This document shows, in pieces, positions 11,011 through 23,690 of a DNA stretch of 64,000 nt. Each line of letters begins with the position of its first letter. Within the stretch, counting starts at the first letter, position 1. The DNA comes from Wallemia ichthyophaga EXF-994 (lineage: Eukaryota > Basidiomycota > Wallemiomycetes > Wallemiales > Wallemiaceae). The stretch is from positions 62,001 to 126,000 of the forward strand of contig NW_008806279.1 in NCBI RefSeq assembly GCF_000400465.1. The letters are read 5' to 3'. The position numbers and the translations under genes were made by a program. The notes beneath the pieces were generated by a model. The model was not told the DNA's origin. It worked only from the letters and a program-made list of their open reading frames with translations, and made no database searches.

Positions 11011-11877
11011 TCAAGTTTAGTGCTGAAATGAGGTCTGCGTATCTGCTAATCCAATACATCACCCAAATGTTTTGGTTTCAACTCCAAAGCTCAAGTGTTT
11101 CATTATTTTAAGGCTCCAATAATGATTATAAGAAATTCTCACTTTTGCACCTTGAAATCAACGCTACTAGCAACGTTTCTCTTTCAAGTTTATCAAGCTT
11201 GTGATTCATGAAAGAAGGTGGCACTCTGTAAATATCTAGTATTTATATATTTGTTTCTTTAAATAATCGCATCACCAAAGTCGAGCTGGCCTTTCTAAAA
11301 ACACAATCCACAATCATCAGCGAGCGCAATCTCAACGAGCACGAACAAGCGCGAGGATCAATAAAGCAGTTTATATTCATGCTAACGCTATCTTCATTCA
11401 GCGATGATTATATCCGCTGCCAAATTATGTTTCGAAGATGTCTCAGCCACATAGCATTGTGATTGAGTGCGAGTACTGAACTTGGGTGCGCTGTAAACCT
11501 GCTTCGAGAACAAGCTTAAGAAGAAGCATCCATATAGACATGGAAGATATTGATTATTTCGTGCTATCACTCACCTCATTGGTAACGCGAACGTTGATGA
11601 GCAAAAATGGCACAAATGACGAAATATATTCAACGCGTCGCTAGCGGACCAAAGCAAAGATTCCGAGATCCAGAAACGGATACAGATTTAGATCTATCGT
11701 ACATATCTGACAATATCATCATAATGGGTTACCCTACACCTGCGAGTGAGAATAAAATAAGCAAAATAGCCGCGTGAATCTCAAAAATACTTTTAGACAA
11801 TTATCAGGCGGTATTTCGCAATAACCAGGACCAAGTGAGAAAGCTGCTTGAGTGGGTTACAGTGCGCAGGAGGAGAG
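11011..11877. repeat. Duplicated block, copy 1 (contains functional PTEN 5' end)
   Basis: 867 bp that match 25253-26144 in the same orientation. By eye I count about ten substitutions and one 25-bp length difference: copy 1 lacks 25 bp next to 11544-11551, where the second copy has two AAGATATT direct repeats. The block covers ~600 bp upstream of PTEN, its exon 1, intron 1, exon 2 and half of intron 2. Sequence left and right of the block is unrelated between loci. Confidence 0.95.
11208..11462 (+). CDS. Possible small spliced ORF upstream of PTEN
   Basis: If 11208-11217 is spliced to 11281-11462 (GTGGCA...AAAG borders, 63 nt), a 63-aa protein starting MKEVELAFLKTQ results. It ends in a basic, Cys-containing segment (YIRCQIMFRRCLSHIAL). 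Both duplicate copies keep this frame without change. I do not recognise the protein. It could equally be a fragment of an older gene or chance, since the intron is longer than usual here and its donor is weak. Confidence 0.25.
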
Positions 11878-13202
11878 GAATACTGACGAGTTATTGAGTG
11901 TAGAAGTAGACACGGACGTAATTGGAGGATATACAATCTGTGTCCGTGCCACGAGAATAAGTATGATCCAGCCTATTTCTACAATCAAGGTCGGTTGCTT
12001 TTGCTAGCTGTCAGCTAGTGCTAACTAATTGTCTATCAGTGGTAAGATATCCATTCCCAGATCACCATGCACCCCCTCTTGCATTGATAAAGGTTGCTGT
12101 GAAGAATATGGGGAGATATCTGAGCGAGAACGCGGAGAATGTTGTAGTAGTACACTGCAAAGCCGGTAAAGGGAGAAGTGGGACGATTGCATGCTGTCTT
12201 CTGCTCACATTGGCTGAGCTGCCACCGCCAAGTCGACATGTATCCAACAGGCCAAGACACTCTTACTACCCTTCAGGTAATGAGATTGATGCGGATCAAT
12301 CAAGACCTTCACAACTAAAAACTCATCAGGGACATGCTAAAAGTGACGCATCAGCAGTACAAAGACTAGTGGAACCCCATATCATACCCTCAGCAGCGTC
12401 GAGTACATCACACCTAACGACGACAGAAGCGACAGAAAACTCAAACTCAACCCTACCACCTGCTTTAGAGAGAGCAGAAGATGTTCTAAAGCTGCACACA
12501 CACCGTCGTATGAAAACTAAGGAAAGTAATAAAACTAAGGAGAAGGACGTGTCTAGATGGCGGATGGGTGTAAGCATACCGTCTCAAAGGCGATTCATTG
12601 AATATTTTGCGAGGGAGTTAGCAAATGAGGTTGTACACAACAGTCACAATGTCAGAGTATGGAGGGTGACAGTTCGGCTGAGTGAAAATTTTGGAAAACT
12701 TGCTAAAACGATGTGAGTGGCTCGCAATCAGATTGGCTTTGCTAATGCTTTGATAGCGTGGGTCTCGGTAATACCCGTCTCTGCCTACATTTTGCTAGGT
12801 ATACAGATGATTATGTGGAAGCGTTACAAGACGGTGTAAATAATGATGATGAATCTTTTTCGATCCAAGATGACAGATGGGACAAAGAGAAGATGGTTCA
12901 TAGGTTTGCAGAGACGGACGAATATACGACTGAAGAGGATGATCAAGTAGGTAGGCTGTTTTAACGACACAACAAACTAAAAGAGCTAGGGCATCAAAAC
13001 CTTAACCTTTACGCCAGAAGTAATCCTCAACTCCAGCCGAGAATGTAGATTAAGATTGGTGTACGGACAAGTATCAATCGGATGGATATGGTTTATACCT
13101 GATTTTCATGAATCCGCGTTGATTATAACAAATGAGCAGATCGATTTTACGAAAGGAGCGTTAGTAGGAATATCTCTTGTCGATGTCAAAGTAGAGATTT
13201 AA
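11607..13202 (+). CDS. PTEN: PTEN-type phosphatidylinositol-3-phosphatase
   Basis: Six exons: 11607-11745, 11797-11851, 11904-11989, 12040-12712, 12757-12946, 12990-13202; 451 aa. It dephosphorylates PtdIns(3,4,5)P3. Family features in order: QRFRDPETDTDLDLSYI and NIIIMGYPTP at the N-terminus, RIYNLCPCHENKYDP, the D-loop YPFPDHHAPP, and the P-loop HCKAGKGRSGT with catalytic Cys and Arg and the two PTEN lysines. About 130 low-complexity residues (12240-12540) sit between phosphatase and C2 parts. The last exon gives C2-like strands (RLRLVYGQVSIGWIW). Every junction keeps frame and restores a conserved stretch. A 5' copy of this gene is at 25874. Confidence 0.9.
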
Positions 13203-13322
13203 CACTCTGGTCACACTCTTCTCTTTAATACAATGTATGAAATAGAATAAACTATGATATGATGATGACTTTGATGACTTTTAAATTAAAAAGAAAGAAA
13301 AAGCTTGGATTTTGTATTAAGT

Positions 13323-14544
13323 TTACTTTGATTCCTTAATGGCGTCAGATGAGCCACCGTCTATTGAATTGGAAGATGCGTTTTGATGAGAAGATTGATT
13401 AGTAGGTTCGTTAGATTGAGCTGGTTGTGAATCAGCAGATTCAAATTGGGCTGACATAGCAGCAACTTGTTCATTATGATTGCTAGCTTCAACAGGAGTT
13501 GCACTATCATCAAATTGAGCATTATCATCTTGTGGTAAAGATTCAACGTCAACATTTGACTTTTGGGCATTTGGTAAAACCCATTTCTTCCAAACACCAT
13601 GAGCGAGCCTAACTTTACCAACAGGATTTGTGTTGCTAGCGATGAAATCAATCTCTTTTTGTACTTGGGACATGTCCAAAGACTCTTTTTGCAAGACGCC
13701 TTCTTCTTTTTGAGAAGGCTCTTGATTACCGGCGAAGAAGAAGACTTCGACGAGTTGAGACATGGCAAAGACATCTCTAAGGAGGTAAACGTCGACAGAG
13801 AGAGCTTTAACTCTATTGAAAGTAGTGAAAACAGGTATATCGACCCAGCCATCACTATCCATTTGCTGGCGTAAAAAGAAGTCCCTAACTAAATTTTGAG
13901 TAGTGAAGTAATATTCTAATTGGCCTAATAAATAGAATCTCAAAGGATCCAAAGGATAGTTTGTAGTTGTAACAGGAGTTGGCATTGGCATTGGAGCGTA
14001 AGTGTGACCTGCTTGAGAATTTGGAGCGCCAAACATTTGAAAAGAGGAAGGCATAGGAGGAACGACGGGAGGGAAAGCCTTATCCTTTGGATTCTTATCA
14101 AGGTTCTTTTGATTTCTACGATTTGATGATTTTCTTTGATTTGATTGGTGGGGATTTGAGTTCTTTGATTTTGATGATTTGCGTTGATTTTGTTGCTTGT
14201 TTGAAGGCTGTTGAGCTTTAGATTTTGAAGAAGATTTCTTATTTGAACGTGGAGGTTGAACTGGTAATACTTGCTCAACAGGTACGCTAACCCAGTTCTT
14301 CTTACCTGTAAAAGATTGTTAAAATGGCTTGTAAAGGGAATATTACTGAATACACACCCCTCCGCGTACTCGTAATTGAATCATCCTTCTTGTTATCTTT
14401 CTTCTCCTCACGCTCCTCTTCCCTCTTGTCATTAGCATCTGAAGCTGACGGCCAAGATATTTCATCCTTCACAAGTAAATCTTGTTGACTTGCTGGACTC
14501 GCAATTGCTTGTCTACTCTCCCACACGTTTCCATTACTCGTCAT
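13323..14544 (-). CDS. La-motif (LARP/Sro9-like) RNA-binding protein
   Basis: Exons 14544-14358 and 14305-13323 give 389 aa. The N-terminus and middle are charged, Ser/Lys/Asn-rich and disordered (KKNWVSVPVEQVLPVQPPR then poly-basic). The La motif lies at ~225-305: LRFYLLGQLEYYFTTQNLVR, then DSDGWVDIPVFTTFNRVKAL. The C-terminal ~100 residues are Gln/Ser/Asn-rich. There is no clear RRM after the La motif, which fits the LARP1/Sro9/Slf1 group that binds mRNAs on polysomes, rather than genuine La. The junction restores TRRGKKNWVSV. Confidence 0.85.
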
Positions 14545-14995
14545 TTTTATCTATTTTATTGATCAAAGTTGCGAGTGTTGAAGCTTTGAACGGGGGTGCT
14601 ACACGCTGATACCTATTCTAAATTCAAAAATTCAAAATTTTATATTCGTTTCTTAACTCATTTAGTTTCTTACTATGCTATTCATATCCCATTTCTCTTC
14701 TCTACCTCTTAACTTGCAAACTCGTTCATCTATGTCACAACCTGCTTTCTTCCATTTATAAAGAATTCTATGTTACAGAATTAAATATATCTCCCAAACA
14801 AATCAACTCGCTCCCTCAATTTCTTCATATGTGATTATTTTGTCAAAATTTTCACAAACGAACCAAACTCAAATGCTCGAAATTGTTTCAAAATATCATA
14901 GTCGTCAATTTCAGCACATCTTGCAATTCACATTTTAACATTTGATTCTCACTCAATCTCCCTTGCGACTTGACAACGACGACATCTCGAGCTCA
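14545..14995. promoter_or_regulatory. Divergent intergenic region, La protein and calcineurin A
   Basis: The 451 bases between the two divergent start codons are AT-rich with pyrimidine tracts (e.g. TTCTCTTCTCTACCTCTTAA around 14695). No coding frame is seen apart from a TTG-initiated extension of the calcineurin frame. It must contain both promoters and 5' UTRs. Confidence 0.5.
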
Positions 14996-17254
<2,259 letters not shown>

Positions 17255-17399
17255 GGATGTAAATGGATCACGAGTATCTAAATTTTATCACGATAAACAA
17301 ATTAAACGGCAAATATATACCTTTTATGTCTATAATTAGTAATCTTGTTTAATAAACAGATCCAGATTCCTGGAAAACGTTGCTTACTCAGAAACGGCC

Positions 17400-18955
17400 A
17401 TGTCCGAGGAAGTGAAGGAATTAGAGATTGTTTTCGATAGCAAGGCAGATATCAAAGTGGCGCATGACAGCAGTAGAGCGCCTGTCATGTCCACGCGCGG
17501 CGTGAACAACCTGAACGGCGTGCGTGGCAAATTGGAGGCATTTGACGCGGTGTTGAAGGATTCCTACCACCCATCGAAGAATCCCACTGGAATTATAAAT
17601 GCCGGTGTGGCGGAGAATGGCTTGATGAGTGATGAGTGAGTGGGGGTTCCGTGTTCCTTGCGCCTGATTAACGGGGAACGCGTCGTCCAGGATAATAAAA
17701 GTGGGTTGATTAGTCTGGGCTATTAATTAATCTCACCACCCGCATACACCCAGTTCTACAACGATAATTTCAAGCTTGACAAATTCGATCTATCGTACGG
17801 CAACGGATTCAGCTGCTCGAGGGAGCTTGCAGCTGCAATGGCCGTGTTCTACAACGACACTCTCAAGCCGGTCGACCAGATCAAGCCTGAGGTGTGTATG
17901 CGCTGATTTGAGTTGTTTGAGCCGTTTTTCACACTCCAAAGCACATAGTAGCAGGTGTTGGTATGTCTGCCGTGAATGGCCAACTCAGTTGGTATCTCTG
18001 TGAGCCTGGTGAGGGTATTCTCATTGGAGCTCCCTACTACAATGGTTTCGATATAGAGCTGCGAGCGCAATCGCAAGTCGAGCCAATCGAGGTGCATTTC
18101 CCTGAAGATGTCCACCCACTATCGCTGGCCGGTGTGGATGAATATGAGCGTGCGCTACTCAATGCTCGCGCTCGTGGCATCACTTCGCGCGCAATCCTCA
18201 TCGCCTCACCGCAGAATCCACTTGGATGGATAATCACCCGCGATGTTCTCATCGCATATGGACGTCTAGCTGAAAGATACAATTTGCATCTCATCTCTGA
18301 TGAAATTTACGCTCTTTCTGTCTTCAGTTCTGATGATGTACCTAATCCGCCCCCCTTTGTTAGTAGTGCGTCGATAGATTGGTCGGCAGAGGGTGTCGAT
18401 CCGGCAAGGGTGCATGTGTTGGTTGGTGCTAGTAAGGATTTCGCCAGCAATGGTCTGCGTATTGGAGCGCTCATCTCACAGTATAATGCTGACCTCGTCG
18501 GTGGGGTGACAAGCAGCTCGGTGCTAATGAAGCTGTCAAGCGCGTCCGAGGTCCTCTGGCTTAGTCTCCTCTCTGATAAAACATTCCTCAACTGGTATAT
18601 AAATGAGAACCAGAGACGACTCGCCGGCTCCTACGCTAAAGTTACTAAGTGGTGCAGACACATGGGCATCCCTTATGAAAAAGCTTGCGCGGGTTTCTTC
18701 TTTTTGATCGATCTCAGAGAATTCTTGCCCTCTCGTAATGACAAAGGAGAACTGCTGTCGAGCGATATGGATAAATTGGGCGAGTTGAACAAGCGCCTGA
18801 TTGGCAATAAGGTCTTGTTTAATCCAGGTACTTCATACCATCATAGGACTGTTGGGGTGTTCCGGATCACCCACACACTCTACCCCCACACGCAGGATCT
18901 GGCGCTGGAAAGAGCGGAGGAGGTGCTGCTACAGACAAAAAAAGAGAATGCTTGA
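17400..18955 (+). CDS. PLP-dependent aminotransferase, ACC synthase-like
   Basis: Exons 17400-17635, 17691-17700 (10 nt), 17754-17891 and 17942-18955 give 465 aa. Fold-type I PLP enzyme of the 1-aminocyclopropane-1-carboxylate synthase-like group. Seen: NPTGIINAGVAENGLMSDE, YGNGFSCSRELAAAMAVFYN, ASPQNPLGWI, LISDEIYAL (PLP-binding Asp/Tyr), and VGASKDFASNGLRIG with the Schiff-base lysine. The 10-nt micro-exon supplies E-IIK, which joins LMSDE to FYNDNFKLDKF and is needed for frame. Fungal members are usually aminotransferases of unknown substrate; true ethylene-precursor synthesis cannot be claimed. Confidence 0.88.
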
Positions 18956-19074
18956 CTAGATCTGGTGCACCATTATATACTCTCGTGTCTCTTTGTCTTG
19001 TGTTGATGTATTTATTTCCACGCACAATACACACGACGATATAATGTGCTTCATATTTATTCACATCCTTCTTC

Positions 19075-21175
19075 TTACAACGCTTGGAAATTTATGTGGT
19101 GGCTCTCCTTCCGACGCTCCACTTGGTCCTCCTTCTTCTCGTGCACGTGCAGCGCAAAGACGACAGCGCCGAGGATGAGACATAGGGTGCTAACGACGAT
19201 AGCGACGAAAGGGACCCACTTATTTTTTTTGAGATACATCTCAATATGCCAAGAGTGCTCATTTGTCTTGGGAGTGATGACTACTTGAGCATTAGGTATG
19301 ATACCTTCAAAGTTGACCTTGTGAGAGTTGTCCAGAGTTTGGGAGGTGTCCTTGAACGTGCTCCCGACGTGTAAATTTTCTATGTAGTTATTCGTTCGGC
19401 CTACGCCTGTGAATGAGTAAGGCGTGTAGAGAGCATCAGACGCGGTAGAGGGGACCTGAGCGAACTGCGCCGCATGTCGTCTGCCAGCCGTATCCAGAAT
19501 GGTAAGTTTGTAACTACCTCCGAGGAGGGCAGCGCCGAATGGTTTAAAAGGTTTATACAGTGCAGTGTCACCTTCACCCTCGCCATCGCCCCCATGTGTG
19601 TCGTCATATAGCCTCACGTCCTGGCAATACGTGTCACATACGCCATTGAGAAGGAGTGTCTTGAGGAAGAAGGCGTCATTGGGCATGTTGTTCTGGATGA
19701 AAGTGAGACCGTGCTGGCGCTGTACCATGACGTCAAGTGTGCCGTCGTCATCTATATCGAGCCACGAGACAACGCGTGCATCTGTAATGTTGTGCAGTGC
19801 TGCATACTTGGACCCGTCGCGCAACTCTATTGTGCGCCCACCCGCTTCTGTCACTTGGCCATCAGAGACCGCTGTATTCTCTAGTATCGCCCCGCGGTCG
19901 CTGCCGTCGTCGTAGTGCAGCAGTGCGAGTATATCGGGGAAACTGTCGAGATTGTAGTCGCCGAGGCGTAGGAGCAGGGGTTGTGAGTGGGCATTTGCCT
20001 CGCTGAGCCACTCCATGCGTAGTGTCGCATTACCTTTGGTGAGCTCATCAACAGAGACTGACAGCGCATTGGTGCTGTCGAGCACAAACTTTTCATCTGC
20101 TACACAAAGATCGGAGGGATTGCGGCAGCGAGTGTGGTCCCCGTTTTTGCTGAAGAGGGAGGGGTGCAAGAGAGCGTCGAAACTCCTGCTGTCGACACAT
20201 AGCGGCATCTGCTTATTGAACCACACATTGATGTGACACTCCCGCCCAACACCATTTCCATCCACACTGGCGCAGCTCGGGAAAACCATGTCGAGTGTCC
20301 CGTCGCGGTTAAAGTCGGCGAATGTTACCAGACCGCTGTTAGGTGGTAGTGGAGTGTGTGAATGTAGGGTGAAAGTGTTGTTAGATGGATTGTTGCGCCA
20401 AATTTGGAAGGCTGTGTCTTTGTTATCTTTATCAGTACTTTCATCGCACAACAAGAAAACGTCAGCCAGACAATCGCCATCAAGGTCTATGAAAGCGTTA
20501 GAGTGTTTCTGCGTAAGTTTGCAAGGCTGGCCGTCGAAATTGAGAGGAGAGGAAGACAAAGAGCCATTGTGGTTGCGAAAGAGGGAGAGCGTGTCAGTGT
20601 CGGTGTTTGCGTCATCTGCGTAGGCGTAACCGATGTAGTCGGGAGAGAGGTCGCCGTACGCGTCGAGGAAAGTGGGCTGTGTGTAGCGAATACTGGGAAG
20701 TGGGGAGTGGGTATCAAAGCCATCGCCATGGCCAGGGTAGAGGGACATCTTAATTTGATTGTCGTCGGGACTACCGACAGCGATGAGATCAATGAGCCCA
20801 TCACCGTCAATGTCGGTTGGAATGAGCGAGTCGAGGGGAAAAGGGGAAGTGGCTGTACTAGAGATTTTGAAGGATTTGGCAGAATGATCCCAGATATAAG
20901 TGGAAATGGAGTTGTTGCTGCTGTCGATAGAGATTAGATCGATGCTGTTATAGAGTGAGCTGCGACAAGTGAGAGAAGCAAGGAACAGACAATTGATCAC
21001 CGTTTAAATCAGCGAGTGCGGATATTCGTGTGGTTCCTGGAGGCTCCAGGTTACCACCGCTGGAGTTGCCGGGAGAGACACCCAAGTTGCCGAGATCGAC
21101 CAAGGAATTTGAAAAGGTAGCTTGGACGAGTGTGGAGAGAATAGCAGTGACAGTGGCTGTAGATATAAGTTTCAT
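19075..21175 (-). CDS. FG-GAP repeat membrane protein, TIP/ITFG1-like
   Basis: Exons 21175-20991 and 20944-19075 give 684 aa. A signal peptide (MKLISTATVTAILSTLVQA) leads into beta-propeller FG-GAP blades with Ca-binding loops: DLNGDQFIDLISIDSSNN across the exon junction, PTDIDGDGLIDLIAVG, FIDLDGDCLADVFLL, FADFNRDGTLDMVFPS and WLDIDDDGTLDVM. One membrane helix near the end (WVPFVAIVVSTLCLILGAVV) and a short charged cytosolic tail follow. This order matches the T-cell immunomodulatory protein family, which spans animals and fungi and is linked to the cell surface or secretory pathway. Its fungal role is unknown. Confidence 0.87.
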
Positions 21176-21238
21176 TAAAATAAAAAATAAATTAGCTCAA
21201 TTAGCTCATCGGTGTTTGAGTTGAACCATCAATCGATA

Positions 21239-21856
21239 ATGTCAGTATTAGATCACCCAATAGAATTCCTCCCAACTTCAATTGATAAAGATAAATATGA
21301 AAATATTCAGATGCCTAAGAGGAGATTGAAGAGGCTTTCCTTGTTGAGTGGTGGGAGTAGTGGTGGGAGTAGTGGTATAGCGAGTACCAGTGCTCGTACT
21401 AGTGCCAGCACCACCAAACACAAACCAAGTACAAGCACAAGCACAAGCACAGATGCGGAATCACTCATAAGTTTATCACGTCCAAGTAACGACAGCAGTA
21501 ACGCACCAATAACTCAACCAATGACACTATTCGATCAACACGCTCCACTTTTATCTCGAATAGCGCATAAGGAGACAATCATTAATGATTTACAAGATGA
21601 GCTCGATATGCACACAGTTGAACTTAAAAGATTGCGTAAAGATTGGCGTAGAGTTGTTAGAAATCAAAAGCGAGATAATTTGGATGAATTGGGGCACCCT
21701 GTTTACACAGATCACTCAGAGGAACCAACTCCGACCACTCAAACCCCACAACCAAACGCTTACTTGCAACATTCTGTCGATTTGCTCGTTGATGGCGTAG
21801 GCGCTTTTTGGGATACACTTCGCAGTGGACCTGGACTCCAACCGAATGGCAGATGA
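21239..21856 (+). CDS. Hypothetical protein, Ser-rich with short coiled coil
   Basis: Single exon, 205 aa from the ATG at 21239. The N-terminal part holds RRLKRLSLLS and a Gly/Ser repeat (SGGSSGGSSG), then Thr/Ser tracts. Residues ~115-150 form a predicted helix (KETIINDLQDELDMHTVEL) with a basic end. The C-terminus DLLVDGVGAFWDTLRSGPG looks conserved-like. The KRLSLLS motif recalls fungal DUF4048 proteins, but I cannot confirm that. No function is proposed. Confidence 0.65.
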   Translation: MSVLDHPIEFLPTSIDKDKYENIQMPKRRLKRLSLLSGGSSGGSSGIASTSARTSASTTKHKPSTSTSTSTDAESLISLSRPSNDSSNAPITQPMTLFDQHAPLLSRIAHKETIINDLQDELDMHTVELKRLRKDWRRVVRNQKRDNLDELGHPVYTDHSEEPTPTTQTPQPNAYLQHSVDLLVDGVGAFWDTLRSGPGLQPNGR

Positions 21857-21971
21857 TATACTTGACTTGAATACCTTTATGACGTTTGAAATCGGATCTT
21901 CTTGTATAAATTGTATCATGAAACATAATGTATAACAATAATTTTACATATTCAAGTAGTCATTACCACAA

Positions 21972-22936
21972 TTATCTGAACAAAGCCCTTGCACTTGCAT
22001 TACTCACCCTATTATTACTTTTCTTGGCACTAGCAAGGAGATCTGTATGCGATGGGTGCATCAGCTTGTTTGGACGTGGTGTGACTGGTGGTTGTTGTGA
22101 GCATGCGCTTCTCTTCTTCGATTCTTCAACACCACTTGAACTACAACCACTTAAACTGCCAGTATCGACACAATCAACGCTATCCAACTGATAATCCTCC
22201 AATTCATCCTTCGCGTGCATACTCACTTTCGCACTCTCCTCTTCCTCCCTCTGAAGCGCCTCTAGTTGAGATGCGTGGTGGGCATCTGCGAATAGAAGAC
22301 GTGGCTTAGGGTTGGGTAAAGGTGAAAAGTCGATATGAGATTCAGGGAGGTGTGCACGCTGTTTAACAGCACTTGGGAGATTTTTGAATGGGTTTGTGAA
22401 TGCGCATTTAGCCCCACGGCTGTAATTGGTGTGAGTTCAGCCTAGCGAGAGTGAAATCAGTCAACCCACAATGAATACATCATAAAATCAGGTTCAGGAG
22501 AAGAAGTCCTCTTACTCTTCCCTTTAACTGGTCTTTTGTTTGTTGTACCAGAGAATATGTCATCGTCTGGGTCCTGGGTTGGTATAGCGTTTGCGTAGAC
22601 TGATTTCGAGGTACTTGGTTGCGGCGAGGTGTTCAAGTCATCCAAGCTATCATCAAAATCACTAAAGTTCAATTTACGCGGAGATTTGCTGGCATGTTCT
22701 TGGAAACCATCCTCCTCCTCATCATCATCATCTAAAAGACCATAAACGACGCGTCTTTTAGGATCCTTTCCTTTGTGCAAGTACGCGGATGGCGGTAAGT
22801 TGTCGTCAGAGCGTTCGTCATCGCTCGAACGCGTGTCGTTGAGCAGCTCGTCGTGGAGTGAGTGGCGGGGATGTTGATATTTATACTTCTTTTGTACGTG
22901 TATGTTATGAGGAGATTGTGGAGATCTTTTTGGCAT
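21972..22936 (-). CDS. Hypothetical acidic, disordered protein
   Basis: Exons 22936-22470 and 22419-21972 give 304 aa. The first half is charged and low in hydrophobics (LLDDDDEEEDGFQEHA, DFDDSLDDLNTSPQPSTSK), with a basic patch GKDPKRRVVYG. The exon junction gives DFMMYSFRGAKCAFTNPFKN. The second half is Ser/Glu-rich with SP/TP sites and ends SNASARALFR. The intron has GTGGGT/CAG borders and a CTAGGCTGA-like branch. The composition suggests a nuclear regulatory or cell-cycle substrate protein, but I recognise no domain. Confidence 0.6.
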
Positions 22937-23020
22937 AATTTTAATAATTTTGATTGTCGTCGTTTGAGTCTAAAAGCGGCTGACCCACTAAGTCTTCGAT
23001 AAGCAGCGAAATTTAGCAAA

Positions 23021-23662
23021 ATGAGCCAAGATACACGTTCGTACGCGTCAAATCAGCTTCCATTTGGCGATAAAGTTAAAGAATTTATCGATGATCAGAT
23101 TGCGGTACTTACAAAACCGGTGGACTGGAATGGCAAGATTCTCGCAGGTAGCACGATGAGCAAGGAGACAGTAAAAGCGATTTATGAACACGTGAATTTA
23201 GAAAGAGACGTCGTTATTTCCACTCATTTCAATCAGATTGCTAAAATGTCTGTCGTTGAGCAATTGACAGAAATACAGCGTGTTAAAGAGATTGATGAGA
23301 AGGAGAGACGCGAGGAGGAAGACAACGTCATCTTCATCGATAAGGGAAAGAGTAGCCTGTTGGCTGAGTTCCCGCAGCGGTGGCCTGGCGATGAGCATCA
23401 CAGAGATTCACAAGTAAAAAGATATGATCAGAAGATGTCAGTTTACAAGAGTAACCTTAAGCTTATCAATGACCAGAAGAATAAGATCGCAGAGTATAAA
23501 CGTCTCTATGAGATGTTATCCAAATTATCAGATGAATCCATCGAGCTGAATTGCGATGTAATGGAACAAGATACCTTTGAAGAAATCAATGACAGGCTCG
23601 ATGACATGCCCAATCAAGATATTAAATCAATCTATACCGCCAACCACTTGGATCTGTTGTAA
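23021..23662 (+). CDS. Possible kinetochore protein of the Fta4/CENP-U type
   Basis: Single exon, 213 aa. It is mostly helical and charged. The N-terminal segment FIDDQIAVLTKPVDW, the block STMSKETVKAIYEHVNLERD, SVVEQLTEIQRVKE and the later coiled coil with KNKIAEYKRLYEMLSKL follow the order seen in fungal Fta4 (Sim4/COMA complex; CENP-U-like) proteins. The similarity is to a pattern I recall, not an alignment. It lies 28 bp upstream of WBP1 on the same strand. Without the Fta4 match it would be a coiled-coil protein of unknown role. Confidence 0.5.
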   Translation: MSQDTRSYASNQLPFGDKVKEFIDDQIAVLTKPVDWNGKILAGSTMSKETVKAIYEHVNLERDVVISTHFNQIAKMSVVEQLTEIQRVKEIDEKERREEEDNVIFIDKGKSSLLAEFPQRWPGDEHHRDSQVKRYDQKMSVYKSNLKLINDQKNKIAEYKRLYEMLSKLSDESIELNCDVMEQDTFEEINDRLDDMPNQDIKSIYTANHLDLL

Positions 23663-23690
23663 CCACCATCGTCTAACTTAGTATACTCAA

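Noticed and set aside
20404-20937. Plus-strand ORF of 177 codons
   Set aside because: Antisense to the FG-GAP gene, Val/Gly-rich from reversed Asp codons; starts at an arbitrary codon.
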